DNA of 64,000 nucleotides, from NCBI GenBank assembly GCA_000497125.2, contig CM035324.1:268651-332650 (forward strand), given 5' to 3'. Below the pieces are notes generated by a model, which searched no databases, was not told the origin of the DNA, and saw only the letters and a list, made by a program, of their open reading frames with translations. This DNA comes from Spironucleus salmonicida (taxonomy: Eukaryota; Fornicata; Diplomonadida; Hexamitidae). The translations under genes were made by a program, and so were the position numbers. This document shows, piece after piece, positions 1 to 12,350 of this stretch (its first letter is position 1; every line of letters begins with the position of its first letter).

Positions 1-185
1 GCATACCATCCCAGGTCCAGCTTCGTGTCGTAGGTGCACGGGACGCAGCTCTTAGAGCCTACGCGGGTGACTGGCAGATATGACCGACCTAGCATGGTTT
101 TGCAGTGCCTTACAGCTTGCGGGTGGTCTTCTGTTTCGAACTGAGGAACTGTAGCATGATTCTCCTAAAGAGCGCAAATTGGTTT
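1..185 (-). pseudogene. Module A downstream relic, outer left copy (cut by window edge)
   Basis: Partial copy of the broken gene that follows CRMP-A (see 33600-34330). The minus strand reads MLGRSYLPVTRVGSKSC from position 95 down. Against the inner copy the codons for GSKSC and GSEKC differ by three synonymous and two replacement changes, which supports this frame as formerly coding. The rest lies outside the window. Confidence 0.45.
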
Positions 186-638
186 TCATGTTTTTCTATT
201 TTGCTAAGTTGGGACTAGGTTGGGTATCCAGAGCTAAGCTCATGATGCGATTAGTATCCTGCATATTATATAAACTAGATACCAAAATTAAAATTCCGCT
301 CCAATTAATATTAGACACTAACGTATTAGATTGAATATGACACCCTATGACGACAATATGAGTCCACTGACGGCCAGCACTCGCCCTGTGCGGTCGGCTA
401 TCCCAACAGCAGCATGTGCAAAGGATGCAAAGCCAGATACAAGGCAAGGTGTGATCGATATCTAGCGGTGCCAGCCCGCTAGCAGGATATTTATGTCTCT
501 CCGGAGCACAGTTGTACCCAGTACGATAATTTCCACTTTCCCTTATTCCCCACGTCTGCTGCTCAAATCCGTACGACCTCCGCTCCCGGATCGCTAAATA
601 GCACCTGCGGCCATCTAGCCATATTATGCCAAATTCTA

Positions 639-1493
639 TCACTTCCTGGCCTTCTTGATGAAGTAGTATGCCAAGCCGCCACCAACTGCACCAGCAACCA
701 CCAATACCCCTATGATAATGCCGGCAATCGCACCACCACCTATTTTATTCTGCTAGCCTGCGTCCTACTTGGCCCAGCACATTCCAGCTAGAATTTCATA
801 CCCTTCCGCACATTCACTGCACGTACCGTCTTTCGCCTTCACTGTATTGGGCAAACATGTCTCGCAGGCAGTCTTTTTATCATTACAGGAGGCACAGCTT
901 CTAACCGCTCCGCATCTGCAGGCCGAATCAAGCCCTTCCGCGCACAATGTGGGAACTCCATTCTTGCAGTATTATCCATCTTGGAGGCTATTGCAGCTGG
1001 CCGTGCACTTTCCGTCTATCGTAGTAGTATAAGCGCCTGGAGTACAGAAGTTGCACACTGTTTTTGAGGAGCAAAAAAGACAATTTTACTCGCATGGCTC
1101 ACAGCGATTTGCTGACAAGTTGCAGAAGGTCATGCGTTCTTGTTCACAGTCTTATAAAGAATTGCAAACTCTAACGCATATATTCTTTTCCATGGTGTAC
1201 CCCTCAGCGCAAGCGTCGCACTTATCAGAGCTCTTACACTTGCCGCACCCTTTTGAGCATATAGTGCACCCATCCCCATCTAGAAAACTTCCTGGGATGC
1301 ATTTTGAGCACGTATTATTTGTGCACTCTCTACAATGGGTATTAACTGTATTGCTCACACAGTAGCAGCCTTAGCCGAGTTTTATGTCATCGGAGCAAGC
1401 GATGCAGCTCACTTCAGTATCCTCTACAGTCGGGCAGTAATATCCTGCCTTGCATTTGGTGCTCGATCTACTACATGTTCCGGCGTCGGGCAT
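639..1493 (-). CDS. CRMP-A, cysteine-rich membrane protein, outer left copy
   Basis: 284 codons plus TGA, open only if TAA and TAG are Gln. It starts MPDAGTC without a hydrophobic signal peptide and continues with CxxC pairs (for example SKGCGKC and CSECAEGYE). It ends with a Gly/Ala/Ile/Val membrane helix at about residues 252-277 and the basic tail FIKKARK. Topology and CxxC arrays match the variable surface proteins and CRMPs of diplomonads; a surface role is inferred from that family. At the Gly-Gln-Gly-Cys site near residue 40 this copy has TAA where the outer right copy has CAA. The start was chosen because all four copies share this ATG and the Cys array follows at once. Confidence 0.88.
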
Positions 1494-1639
1494 TTTGAAT
1501 GGATGCACGTATTATAGTAGAATAACCGTGGTATAGAATAACTTACCAGTTTCGAATTTATTGAATATTGCTTGATATGGTATAGAAGTTATTATATGCA
1601 TAAACTAAAAATGGAATAACGTATTTATATCTATAAAGT

Positions 1640-2158
1640 ATATATTTGTGAGAACAGTTTTTCCAGTGTTTATTGCTTGTTTATGTAGATATGCTACGTC
1701 TCCGAATGGAGCCCTGGACCGGAACTGCATGAGGCTACCATGCGTACTGGTATCAGCGCGGTGCACCGAGAGGGCCTTGGAGCAGGGAACTGGGATATGC
1801 AGGTACACCGCAAAACACCTCCCGAAAGCTCACTCTGCACGGCAGCACTCCGGCTTTGGGGGCTCTTACCACGCCCAACGATGTTAAGAAATAAGTGCGC
1901 TTCCCAGACAGCCTAGCATGCTCCTAAGAATTTACGCAAGGTATCCCCTCAAGGGCCTCATTGAGCTAGGCAACCTCCTGGAAGTTGGTCTGGGCCGCGC
2001 TGCAGTAGTTTTACTGCCCGTCTTGACTTCAGGCTGGCTCTAACCGCGTTATCAGCTAGGTTCGGTGCTCGGGATAATGAAATAGGTAAGTAACCGAACT
2101 CAGTGCTAAGTATGCTTAGCAAAAATATGAAAAGCCATATTGAAATACGAAACATCAT
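1640..2158 (-). pseudogene. Module A upstream relic, outer left copy
   Basis: Upstream of CRMP-A on the same strand. It begins at 2158 with a signal-peptide-like stretch (MMFRISIWLFIFLL) and then loses frame. The downstream frame resembling GRGKSPQS and YLHI in the other copies can be followed only in pieces. At about 1900-2010 this copy carries the inner type of sequence (one-base deletion, Gln-Glu-Val), while both flanks are of the outer type. I do not recognise the family. Confidence 0.45.
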
Positions 2159-2159
2159 T

Positions 2160-3540
2160 TCATTAAATTGAGAAAGAATTTATATCATTCAATTACATAT
2201 TTCATAATCATATTTCATATATTTGCTAGTATACCTACTACTCTACAAGCATATCAGTGTTTATATAATTTTTAAAAAAGAAAGCTTCGATACTTAAAAC
2301 AAGTCATTTTTAAAAATAGTTTGTGTCTTCCATATTAAATAATCTTGCTAACCACCCTCAGCGTGAGCAGGTCAAGGGAAATATGATCTCTTTAGAGATT
2401 GTATTTCCATTGGGTCGCCCAAATCGAATATATCAAATTCATAATTATATTTTAATTTTTAATATCGTATTTTTTAAAATACATAACTGGTGTTTTTATA
2501 TTTAGATGTTATTAACAAACCTTTATCAGCCATGACAGAGAAGTAATATTCAAACAAGATAAAATTATAAATTCAAAAAATATAATAATTCAAATAAGAT
2601 CTATTACAGATACTAGAATATGTTTTTGATTTTATAAAAGTAAAGCTTTTAAAATAGTAAATCAAGTATATAAAATAATAAATCAAAACTATAATGCAAT
2701 GATCTAAATATGAATATTAAGTAATACAAAAACGAATATAGTTAGATATCGCTTATATATAATAAATGTAATAAAACAAATACTAAATAATTTATTCTAA
2801 TAAATTAATTAGATTAAACCAATTATAAAAGTTTTAACTAATATACAATACAATTAAATAGTAAAATTTACAATTAAATGAGTTCAAGGATAAATCTCAT
2901 ACCAGAGTCTTGAATAATCTATCAAACGATGTATTATAAAAATATCACATTGAATAAATCCAATTACCAAAAGTAAAAGAATAATGTTAGTATCAATATA
3001 AATATAGACTACAAGGAAAACATGTTTGAAGAAATCAAATAGTAAGCAAGTAGTAAGTCACCATCGAGAAGGTGCACACAGAATATTTGAATTTTGAAAA
3101 TGGACTATTGTTTTATTACTCGCAATGCGAATGATAAAATCTGATATAGTAGATAGTATCCCAGAGAGGGGCCAAGAAAAAATATTTTTCCTATTTAAAA
3201 ATTCAAAACGGTTACTCACCAAGGGCGACCACTAAATTGGTAGACAATGCGACCAATAAATTGGATCAACATATTTAACTTTAAAATTTTCTAAAGCTAC
3301 TAATTCTAATTATGTGGTTCATACAATGGGGATTTGTTAGTCTATGTATTATTCTGACTACAAACTATGAAATTTTGAATTTTAGCATCAAATTAAACTC
3401 ATATTCTGAGTACTGACACCCATCGCCTTCTACTGCTAAGGGCCAGTTAGGGACTTTGCCAACGGCTTTTCAAACTTAAGCTTTGCAAAGTAGCGTTTAA
3501 AAACAGCAAAAAATACCATTTCACCCTCTAGACGATACGT
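2160..3540. other. AT-rich non-coding stretch of module B, left
   Basis: Very AT-rich, with many short A/T runs and no frame or motif I can support. Repeated as the reverse complement at about 50690-52070 with substitutions and small indels. Confidence 0.5.
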
Positions 3541-3579
3541 TAAGCAAGATCCCTGCTGTCAAAGTATTACGAATAGGCC

Positions 3580-3908
3580 ATAGTTTCCGCCTGGCTGCAT
3601 GCTCCGTTTTGCAATACAATACCAGCGTAAGGTTGCAAGTATGCATTCCGCACCAGCAGTGCTACCTCGTTGCAGTCAGCCGCTGCTCAAATATTCAACG
3701 GGACGTGCACGCTAGGAATAGGTGCTACACATCGCTGCGTGCCTTCTGATTACGCAAAAACATTTCTTACCCTTTGGTGCATGCCCTGTTCATACCTTGC
3801 GCGCAGATGCTTCGCACGGGAGGTTGCAAATTTGGTTATTTGGAAGTCTTTCAGCGGGAGTGGGGTAGAAAATACGCATTTTCCTAAAGTTTAGTTGTAT
3901 GCTATTTG
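3580..3908 (+). pseudogene. Degraded Cys-containing gene fragment, left copy
   Basis: A local GC-rich patch with an open frame under the variant code containing FNGTCTLGIGATHRC and a Cys-rich continuation through TLWCMPCSYLARRC. The right-arm partner (50340-50690) keeps the frame and the Cys residues with several third-position changes (for example Leu CTA/CTC, Gly GGT/GGC, Cys TGC/TGT) but has TGA in place of the Trp codon. No start codon is apparent and the family is unknown. Probably a remnant of a Cys-rich surface gene. Confidence 0.4.
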
Positions 3909-3909
3909 A

Positions 3910-4830
3910 AGTCGAAATGAGCATTTTGGCGATAATTCTGGGAGGGCAGTTAGCATCGTGTAAGACACTTTAAGATGATGATTTAAGGAACGGGTTGGAT
4001 GCGGTAGTGCGTGCATAGCGTTCATGGGGATTAGGTGTGTTTGATTTGTGCAGTCTTAGTAGTTAGGGAATGGGAGATGTTGGGCGAGAAGGGGGCTTGA
4101 GTATTTTGGTGTAGATGCATTAACATGATATTTGTCAGGTCATAACGGTTGGGATGGTTTGGTTGTACCTTAGATTTGCTTATGTAGAGATAATTTTATT
4201 GTATAGTAGTTGTAGTAACTATAGTTTGGATGAATTTGAAATATCGATATCTTACCATACGCAGGAATACGCACTTAACCTTTAAGGTAATTTTAAAATT
4301 AGGATACAATAACATGTCATACTGCTACATATGCATATTATGCAATCCGATTCTGAAAATAACTAATGTATGCAAAACTGAAGCTGTAATATTTAATAAT
4401 ACTATACAATATAGAATCACTCTAAAGATAGTGAATTAAATTTCATGAAATAGGCCAGATTCTAAATTTATAGCTTAAAGTATTACTATCATTGCTGTTA
4501 CGTAACCTCGTGGAAAGCATGGGTTTAGTTAAGTTTTGCAGAACTGCTAAGGCTTTTGAACTAAAATATATTACTAATTGCTCATATGGTGCTATTTTTA
4601 TTACATGTGGTAAATCGATCTATCGATGCCTTGCTTTGACCTCATGCTGATTTTATCTCAGGTTATCTATTACTATCTGAATAGTTCTAACAAATTAAAA
4701 CGTAGTAAGGTGGGTTCAAGTATTCCGTAACGAGCTGCTGTCAGCTAAGTATCGCGAAGAGTAATGCATCGCTAATTAACATTTAAGTTCACTTAGAATT
4801 TTTGGCCATGTATTCCTTCACAACTGGCAC
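3910..4830. other. AT-rich intergenic DNA of module B, left
   Basis: No gene, RNA or clear regulatory motif found. Repeated in inverse orientation at about 49420-50340. Confidence 0.45.
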
Positions 4831-4832
4831 CA

Positions 4833-5685
4833 TCACTTCTTCCTTTTCTTGAGGAAGTAAATGCAAGTCCACCCCGACGGCACATAGTGTTAATATCCAT
4901 GTCACACCAACTGTGGATAACCTACCGTTATGTATTTCATCAAAAAGCAGATATTTCCACCTTTCTCAGCACATTCTATGCATTCTCAGCATTGTTAGTA
5001 TTTGGGTAAATACCCCAGGAAGACTATAACTTCCACTAGATTAACGATTTAGGGCTCATGAATGTCTAGAGAGCAGATAGTTCCGATAGTCTATGCAGCT
5101 AGTGCATTTACATTATCGTCATTAGAATATGTGCATAATGGATCAGTACAGGGCCTATCTCTTATTTCTTAAATTGTTTGACAAATAAGGCAATTAGGTG
5201 CTCCTGGACCACACCTGCGTCGTGGTGTCTGGCCAGCGGAGCAGTATTCAATAATAGGATTATTAGCATAGGCATAGCGGACAATGATGCGGCTACCTAA
5301 TAGCTTACTTATTTATACTATGCCATCTATTTGGAATTTTGCATTTGAGGATTCATCCAGCTGCGGCATGCCGCGTAGATGCTGGAAGGCACTCTAGGTA
5401 TTACCAGTGGGCTTTAATTCGCAAAGTTAGGAATATTGATAAAGTGTCTGGGACCACAAGTGCGCGCAATAGCTGCAGAATTTATTCATATACCGTATAC
5501 AGCTTTAAATCGGTTCGCGAAAGCTGTGCATTTTGCGGAACTGCTTCAGGCTATAGAGTTAGCACAACATGCTAACAACTGGCTGATGCACGAACTAGGC
5601 AATAATTTGATTTTGCTACTGCATGCGTCATTACTACCTCTATGCAGGAAATGCTACCAAGGTTAGCTTCAGTGCTATATTGAAT
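4833..5685 (-). pseudogene. CRMP pseudogene of module B, left copy
   Basis: On the minus strand one frame carries a CRMP-like Cys array: EYCSAGQTPRRRCGPGAPNC, then CLICQ, then CIECAEKGGNIC. In-frame TGA codons interrupt it, including one just before ECIECAEK. The 3' end at 4833 still aligns with the CRMP membrane-proximal tail (Gly-Gly-Leu-Ala, Tyr-Phe-Leu-Lys-Lys, TGA) once a one-base gap is allowed. The membrane helix itself is scrambled. The lesions and missing start make it a pseudogene; the mirror copy is at 48590-49417. Confidence 0.55.
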
Positions 5686-5689
5686 ACAG

Positions 5690-7340
5690 CCGTTTACTTT
5701 ATTGTATTAGGATGGCGTTTAATAGTTTTAGTTTTGAATAGTTATATTTAGTTGGTTATTTAGTATTTAGATAATATTTCCTAATACAATTATAAGTAGT
5801 AAAATATTTACTACTCATTCCCAAGTAAATAATGATTAATATAATATATGTTACATGTACAAAAATAAAAATCAATAACTGAAGCTTTAATTATGTTAAT
5901 ATTAATTATAATAGTTATATATTAATTAATTTATCGAGTTTCTGTGTAATAGGGTAATACATAATATTATAGGAAAAGGAAAATGAAAAGGTAAATTGTA
6001 TGTATTATCCAAAACTTATCAGGTTTAATCCTAAAAGTGTTATGATTTTAACATATTATAATATTTATATATAAAAATCTTTTTTTCATTTAATTGAAGT
6101 TTATCCATTCTCAACTAAGTCTATGAAATATTAAAACGTATATTACTTAAATTTTACAAATTTAGTTATTAAGCCTTAGATCATATCATAGATGGTATAA
6201 GGATAGTAGAAAGTGAAAGTTCCTACCCAATAATGTAGTCAGTGAACAAACCTATCTCTCTCACTACAGGTCATAGAAATACTAAAATTTAGTTAATGCT
6301 AGCATTGCTACTTTAGGAAAGCATGTGATAGATAAGCTAATGATAAAGTAAGGTTTAGTAATATTCTGGCATACTGTGCTGCAAGGTGAATGCATGTATA
6401 GACTCAAGGCTGATTAATGGGGTACATGGGATCTGAATAGAAGTGGTGTCAACACCTATTACTACATCTTAACTGAACCGTAAGTAGAAACTTACATATT
6501 AGTAGTAGGAAACTAGAATTTAGGATGCTATCAGTGAAAACATACCAACAGAAGAATATCGTACCGGATAAACTTCTGATACCTCGGGAGTATCGAGCAT
6601 GGATACTAGCACGGGCTCTGGTACGGTCCGGAGTGGCTGGTATGGTCAGCCTATTTAGGTATCAGGCTAGCCGAGAAGAAGTAATTGAGATCATATTAGC
6701 CATTTTCACCAATCTTTCAATTTAGCATATTAGAATGACATAAATATTTTTGAATTTTGCAGCTATGTTAGTCTAAATAGTATCCGAATAAATTATTCGC
6801 TACTATTTTAAAATATGAATTATTTTATTATACTCGAATAATATTGTTAGCTTCGGTCAGCATAAAGTTGGTTTGAGTAGTACTTATGTTTAAATACCCA
6901 TAAGTCCAACTATTACCAGCAATCGGGTATTTAGTAAACTTACTGCTATTTCTGCAATCACAGGGGTATTATATAATATATGGATTTTTTCACTTTTAGT
7001 TTTTGCAGTATTATATTAGTATGCACAACTATTATAAACTCAATTTAAAGATTTGCGTGTTTTAAAGATTATAAGTTACTACGCACTTTGCATAAACTAT
7101 TATAACACCATTCATGCCTATAATAACAATAACATCACCATTTCTTTTGTTAAATCTACTGCGATTTCTCTACAACTACTTTAAGTAAATTTTACTAAAT
7201 TATACTTATTTGGACAATATCAATTCCTCATTTAATAGTAAACGCTATCCATAAAATATTTCACTTCCACTTCAATAGTGAAAAACACGAAACTGCAATC
7301 CTCGGTAATATTCACAGTTATACTGTAGTTATCTTTTCAC
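5690..7340 (+). repeat. Repeat C, outer left copy
   Basis: AT-rich repeat of about 1.6 kb found four times (also 16964-18640, 34330-36007, 45578-48590). It holds a GC-richer segment near 6520-6740 that can be read as a 72-codon ORF (MLSVKTYQQKN) and contains a self-complementary sequence, ACCAGCCA and TGGCTGGT flanking a GATACC/GGTATC hairpin in the other copies. Copy-to-copy changes show no clear synonymous bias, so I treat it as a structured repeat and not a gene. Its end abuts the ATG of CRMP-D and includes that gene's conserved leader. Confidence 0.7.
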
Positions 7341-7350
7341 TTCTATGAAA

Positions 7351-9516
7351 ATGTCAAACTAGTGTTCTTCTAGCGATAAAAATTCCTGCAATGAAGGTTA
7401 CTTCTGCCCATCAAACGTAGGAACTACTTCTACAGCATGCCTTACATGCAAAAAAGAGTGCGCCACCTGCACAGCAGAGAACACGTGTCAAACCTGCACT
7501 AATGGGAACGTTTTAGGCGGAACCACCTGCACCGCCTGCGTTTCAGGGTAGACCATGAAATGTACCTGCGGGTCTGCTGAGAACTGCTCTATTTGCGATG
7601 TTACTGATCCGACTAAATGCGACGTCTGCGCGAATGGACATTTCATGTCTGGGACTACCTGCACGGCTTGTGTAGCTAATCAAATGGCTCCGTGTACATG
7701 CAGTACCGCTGTTAACTGCGGAACCTGCGCTACTGATACAAGTAAATGCAAAACTTGCATCAACGGATACGATCCAAGCGGAGCAACCCCTTGCCAAACA
7801 TGTAAGGCTAAGTTCTTTGAGGATACTACTACAATTCCTAAAAAATGCACGGCTTGCTCTACGAACTGCACAACCTGCTCTTCTAGCTCTGTTTGCAGCG
7901 CCTGTGAAGATGGATTTTCTATCAAAGATAATAAGTGCATAGCCTGCACTACAAGCTAAACAACTGCCTGTACGTGCAAGGTTGCCAAAAATTGCTAAAC
8001 ATGTGATACTACCAATACGGGCAAATGTTCAACGTGTATAGGAAACTTTGACAAATCTGGAAGCACTGCTTGCGAGAATTGTTTGACAGGATTTTTCAAA
8101 GGGGGCGTTTCTGGGAGTGAAATTTGCACAAAATGCCCAGAGACCTGTGCAACGTGCACAGCAGAAAACACCTGCCAAACGTGTAAAGATGGAAACGTTT
8201 TAAGTTAAAATTTGTGTGTGGCCTGCACTGCAAACCAAATGACTGCCTGCACGTGTACGTCTGCCAAAAACTGCTCAACATGTAAACCTAGTGAGATGGG
8301 CAAATGCGAAACATGCATCAACAATTTTGACCCATCTGGAGACACTCCTTGCGAGAAATGCTTGTCAGGATTTTTCAAGGAAACAAAATCTGCTATCGAG
8401 ACTTGCACAGCCTGCTCTGAGAACTGTACAACCTGCTCTTCTAGTTCCGCTTGCACAGCTTGCAAGGATGGATTTTCGATCGAAAGCAACTAGTGCGTAG
8501 CCTGTGGAGACGAAAACTGCAAAACCTGCCCAACTAACAAAGACGCCTGTACGGCGTGCAAAACTGACTTTTCGCTGTAAAGCGGTAAATGCGAGAAAAC
8601 ATGCACAGCAGGTGACGGCAGCTGCGCCTCGAACCAAATCTGCGACACGATCTGCAAAGACTGCACCAGCAACTGTACCACGTGCAAAGATGCTGTTGAC
8701 AAATGTGTGACTTGCAAGCCCGGCTTTATGTTAGACAGTGAAAAATGCACAGCGTGCCCCAACGGCTGCGCGAACTGCGATGATGATAAAGCCATCTGCA
8801 AGCTTTGCATGGACGACTTTTTCGCCACGGATAAAACCTGTACGGCTTGCACGTCAAACAGTACGGAACAGTGCACGTGCGGTACAGCAACGAACTGCGC
8901 GACCTGCGATACTCCTGATAAAGGAAAGTGCGCCACCTGCATCACCGGCTACAAAAAGGCCACAAATGAAACCTGCTCCGCCTGTGCCGACGGCTACCTG
9001 ATGGTAGATATGGCCTGCAAGTAATGCGAGGCCAAGTGCGCCACGTGCTCCGAAAGCCTCGAAACGTGCGATACCTGCGCCATTTAGCACACCATGAGCA
9101 TCAATTAAACATGCGAGAAGGATTGCACGGGTACACTGGCAGAGGGCAAGGCGTGCACTGCCGAAGCGATTGTGGACTGCGGGAGCAGCAGCCAGGTAAC
9201 TGCGTGCAAATGCGATACTGCTGCAAACTGCCTCTAATGCAATAGTTCGGATAGTAAAAAGTGCGCATCCTGCATGCCAGGCTACAAATTAGAAAATGAA
9301 AAGTGCACCACCTGCGCAGACGGGGCCACCGCCGTGGGCTCATTCTGCTTCCTACAAGGCGAGACGCTCAGCACCAACCTCTCCAGCGGCGCCGTTGCGG
9401 GCATCGTCATCGCTGTCCTGGTCGTTGCGGGGGGAGTCGCCGGTGCCGCTTTCTGGTACATGAAGAAGTCGAAGGCCAACTAGGAGGTGGAGAAGCAGAA
9501 CTTCAACATGCAGTGA
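7351..9516 (+). CDS. CRMP-D, large cysteine-rich membrane protein, outer left copy
   Basis: 721 codons plus TGA with TAA/TAG as Gln. It starts MSNQCSSSDKNSC; an in-frame ATG two codons upstream exists only in this copy. The body is a long run of CxxC repeats of the types GKCETCINNFDPSG, CSENCTTCSSS and CTACKDGFSI. The membrane helix (about residues 681-704) is followed by a 17-residue tail ending NFNMQ, in which the Gln after KSKAN is a TAG. Many Gln codons inside Asn-Cys-Gln-Thr-Cys motifs are TAA, where sister repeats use CAA. No signal peptide is visible. Likely a surface coat or variant antigen-type protein, from family resemblance. Confidence 0.9.
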
Positions 9517-10288
9517 GAATTTACGTGGAATTAAGTTTGGAACTATGCATATGGCACCCCGTTGAATGGTGATACTTTAGGAGAGCAAACTTGAGAATCT
9601 GTGATTAACAAATCTGGAAAGTTGGTTTCTTATTCATTACCAATCCTTGCTTGCTATTATTCGGATATTTTCAGCATTATTGGGCTAGCAAGTAACGGCG
9701 TATTTAAATGCTGCAAATTTATCAAGTCCTGGGGCTCTGCTAAACTGTTATTCCGCAGCATTTTGCTAGCTTAAATGTTATACTGTGCATCGAATTGCTA
9801 AAACATGCAATGGCCCTTGGAACGGGATGCAACGGATCGTAGACGTTAAATAGAAGTTCCAAGATGAAATTAGCAGGTAATTGGGTACGCGAATGGTAAG
9901 GAGAGAATTTGCAGTTCTAAGCTAATTTTGAATGTTAATGGAAATTTGTAGCTAGACTAAATTTTATGGTAGTTATTCTAGTTTATAGTGTTATGCTACC
10001 ATTCTGTGAGCTACTGTAGACTGACTAAATACAACTATGAGGAGCCATCTGGAAAAGCGAAGATAGAGTATAACTTGGATAAGAAGTTAAGAATTCGAAT
10101 CGAAATAGTTTATAGAATTGTATAATAGAACCGTTGGTTATTTGAAAACGATTATTCGAAGAGGGGAGAATTCAAAAATAATTTTTTATGTATAATTATT
10201 TAACCAGACCCAATGATCTTTATAAACTTCGATAAATAGGTTAAGTGATTATCATATCAAATTATAATTTTTGATAATTTTAAATTAT
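9517..10288. other. Block E intergenic, left
   Basis: 3' region of CRMP-D and AT-rich spacer. No gene supported. Directly repeated at 38153-38924 with few differences. Confidence 0.45.
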
Positions 10289-11250
10289 ATGGGTCAGTTT
10301 TTAAGTATAATAGATGGAGAACTTCACAAATGCAAAAGTCTTAATTAAAGATAATAATTGTAAAGAATCGGTGTACATTGAAGTAGTCGTAAATAAAATG
10401 ATACTAGAGGTATAAATAAATTTAGTAAAGGCGAACGAATAAGATTACTGAATAACTTAAAAAAGAAGATAAAAGTATTCCCTTAGGGAAATGAAAACAA
10501 ATACTTCTAACACAAATCGGATGCACTTAAAAGCAATCAAGAATATTACAAGTATCTAATAACTAACAAGGAACTAACGTATAAAAATAAAACATACTAT
10601 TAACAAACATAATATCTATTAAAGGATTATGAAGTAGAATCTGCTAAAAAGATTTAACCAATTGCTAGAGATTTGTATTTCTGGTTAATTGCAAAATAAC
10701 TATTTTTAAAATAAATAAAACAGATTGATAAGCAGTAGTTAAGGATCAAGAAGCAAAACCAACTTACAAAGAAGCGATATAGGTTCTGTAAAAATAATAT
10801 ACCTTAGAGGACTACTCAAGGAGGTTATCAAAAATATTGATTAAACTAAAGTAAACTTCAGCCAAGCTAATTATAATAATATGCAATCGTCTTTATTAAA
10901 GTTTGAAGAGGATAGTAAATGTTAAATTTAGATATTATAGTAAAATATTAATGACGAGATATATTTCGTTAAAATTAACAGACAGGCTATTGTATGACAT
11001 GGTCGAATAAGTTGCAGCGTTATCAGAGTACTGTTTTAAGGGTAAGAAATAAGGTGACGTTAGACTGTACAACACGATAGCTATTTTAGACACGATTCTG
11101 TAAGAAAACTAATCAACTTCATCTAAGGTATGTAAGATTTACTTATAAGAATTACTTAATAGAATTTTGAAAAACAATAAACAAAAAGATCTCATTAAGT
11201 TAGTTGAGAATCTATTTTAAATAGTAACAAAACGTTAACATGGTGTATGA
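10289..11250 (+). pseudogene. Degraded 320-codon gene of block E, left copy
   Basis: Under the variant code a frame starts ATG-GGT-CAG (MGQFLSIIDGELHKC; Gly2 and Ser6 fit an N-myristoylation pattern) and ends at TGA 11248-11250. The product would be lysine- and glutamine-rich and mostly helical, of no family I recognise. This copy has TGA where the right copy has CGA at two sites, and one T fewer in a T-run near 10700. The right copy instead has one A too many in an A-run. Differences between copies include TAA/TAG, AAA/AAG and ATA/ATC at third positions, supporting former coding. The indels sit in homopolymers and could be sequencing errors. Confidence 0.55.
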
Positions 11251-12350
11251 TGTGAATCTATTTTAAAATTAGTAATAAATTTTATTTTTTACTTCTATAA
11301 TATTTTTTTTATTTTTTAAACTCAATAATAAATGAGAGATACTATTTTTTCTGTTAATGGAAGAATGATTTTATATGCTCTTCGCTGCTGTGGCTTACCC
11401 CATTGATCTATTCCTATCAGAAATCATGGTCTTTGACTTCGAGTAAGTTAAATTGTTATCTGAGATGGTTTTCTAAAAAGTTAGATATTTTGTGCTCATA
11501 TTTTGAATCATAAAATTGTGGTCCTCTTTATGGATGGCCGTTTTGAATTTTTAATATGCTGGAACCACTAATTGTTGACCTTGTTCGGGGTTCCTTCTAC
11601 TAGTAGATAGGTTCAATTAAGTTACAAATGAAATTCAGTTTAGTGGGTTTAGAAAACCTTCAGCATTTTATGGTTCGCGATACAAATTTAAAATATTTGA
11701 TATTTAAAAAAATCTTTAAATAACCTTCATGTGGTACTTAATGATGGATACTACTGAATTAATATAAAAATTGCTAGCTGAAATTAAAATTATTTAACCT
11801 TTGATCTATAAAAATTCACACTATAGATTTGTCTTAATAAAGTTAATATTTATAATTTTACTTTTTTAATAATACTAAAAATATGCAGTCCGTGTTATTA
11901 CTTTTTATTTAAAACTTATTTGCTGAAGCTAATCAATCAATTTAAGTGTTAAAATTTATATTTGACGGAAACTGAGTATTTAATAATGTAAGTTTACTCG
12001 AGAGGATATTTTATAAAATTAGATATTTTTACTATTATATTTAAAAACTTCAAAACTATAAATTTATGGAATGGTAAAAATGCATAAGATGCTTTAAAAT
12101 TAATTCTAATTAACTACTTCTTTCATTGCGCTTTGTTTTTAGTCATATTTATTAATCTTTAAAATAATTTTAAATCATATCCACCGAAATGTGCTAATAT
12201 TTTGAAATTCTTTATCAAACTCAGATTTAATGAAGTAACTTTATATACTATTAAAGATAAATAGCTTGGAAATGAAGTAAATTGAACAAAAAGTATAAGA
12301 TTAAATTGTAAACTATTCCTACTATTATATTTCTAACTGGAAAATGGCTA
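11251..12350. other. AT-rich intergenic between block E gene and CRMP-E, left
   Basis: No supported gene. It separates convergent 3' ends (plus-strand relic and minus-strand CRMP-E). The right copy (39889-40973) diverges from about 40.1 kb on. Confidence 0.4.

Noticed and set aside
196-642. 148-codon minus-strand ORF overlapping the CRMP-A stop
   Set aside because: It begins at a GTG inside the CRMP stop region and is not kept in frame by indels in the other module A copies.
6525-6740. 72-codon ORF in repeat C (MLSVKTYQQKN)
   Set aside because: It is broken in the inner right copy and in two of three tandem units, and substitutions show no synonymous bias; treated as part of a structured repeat.
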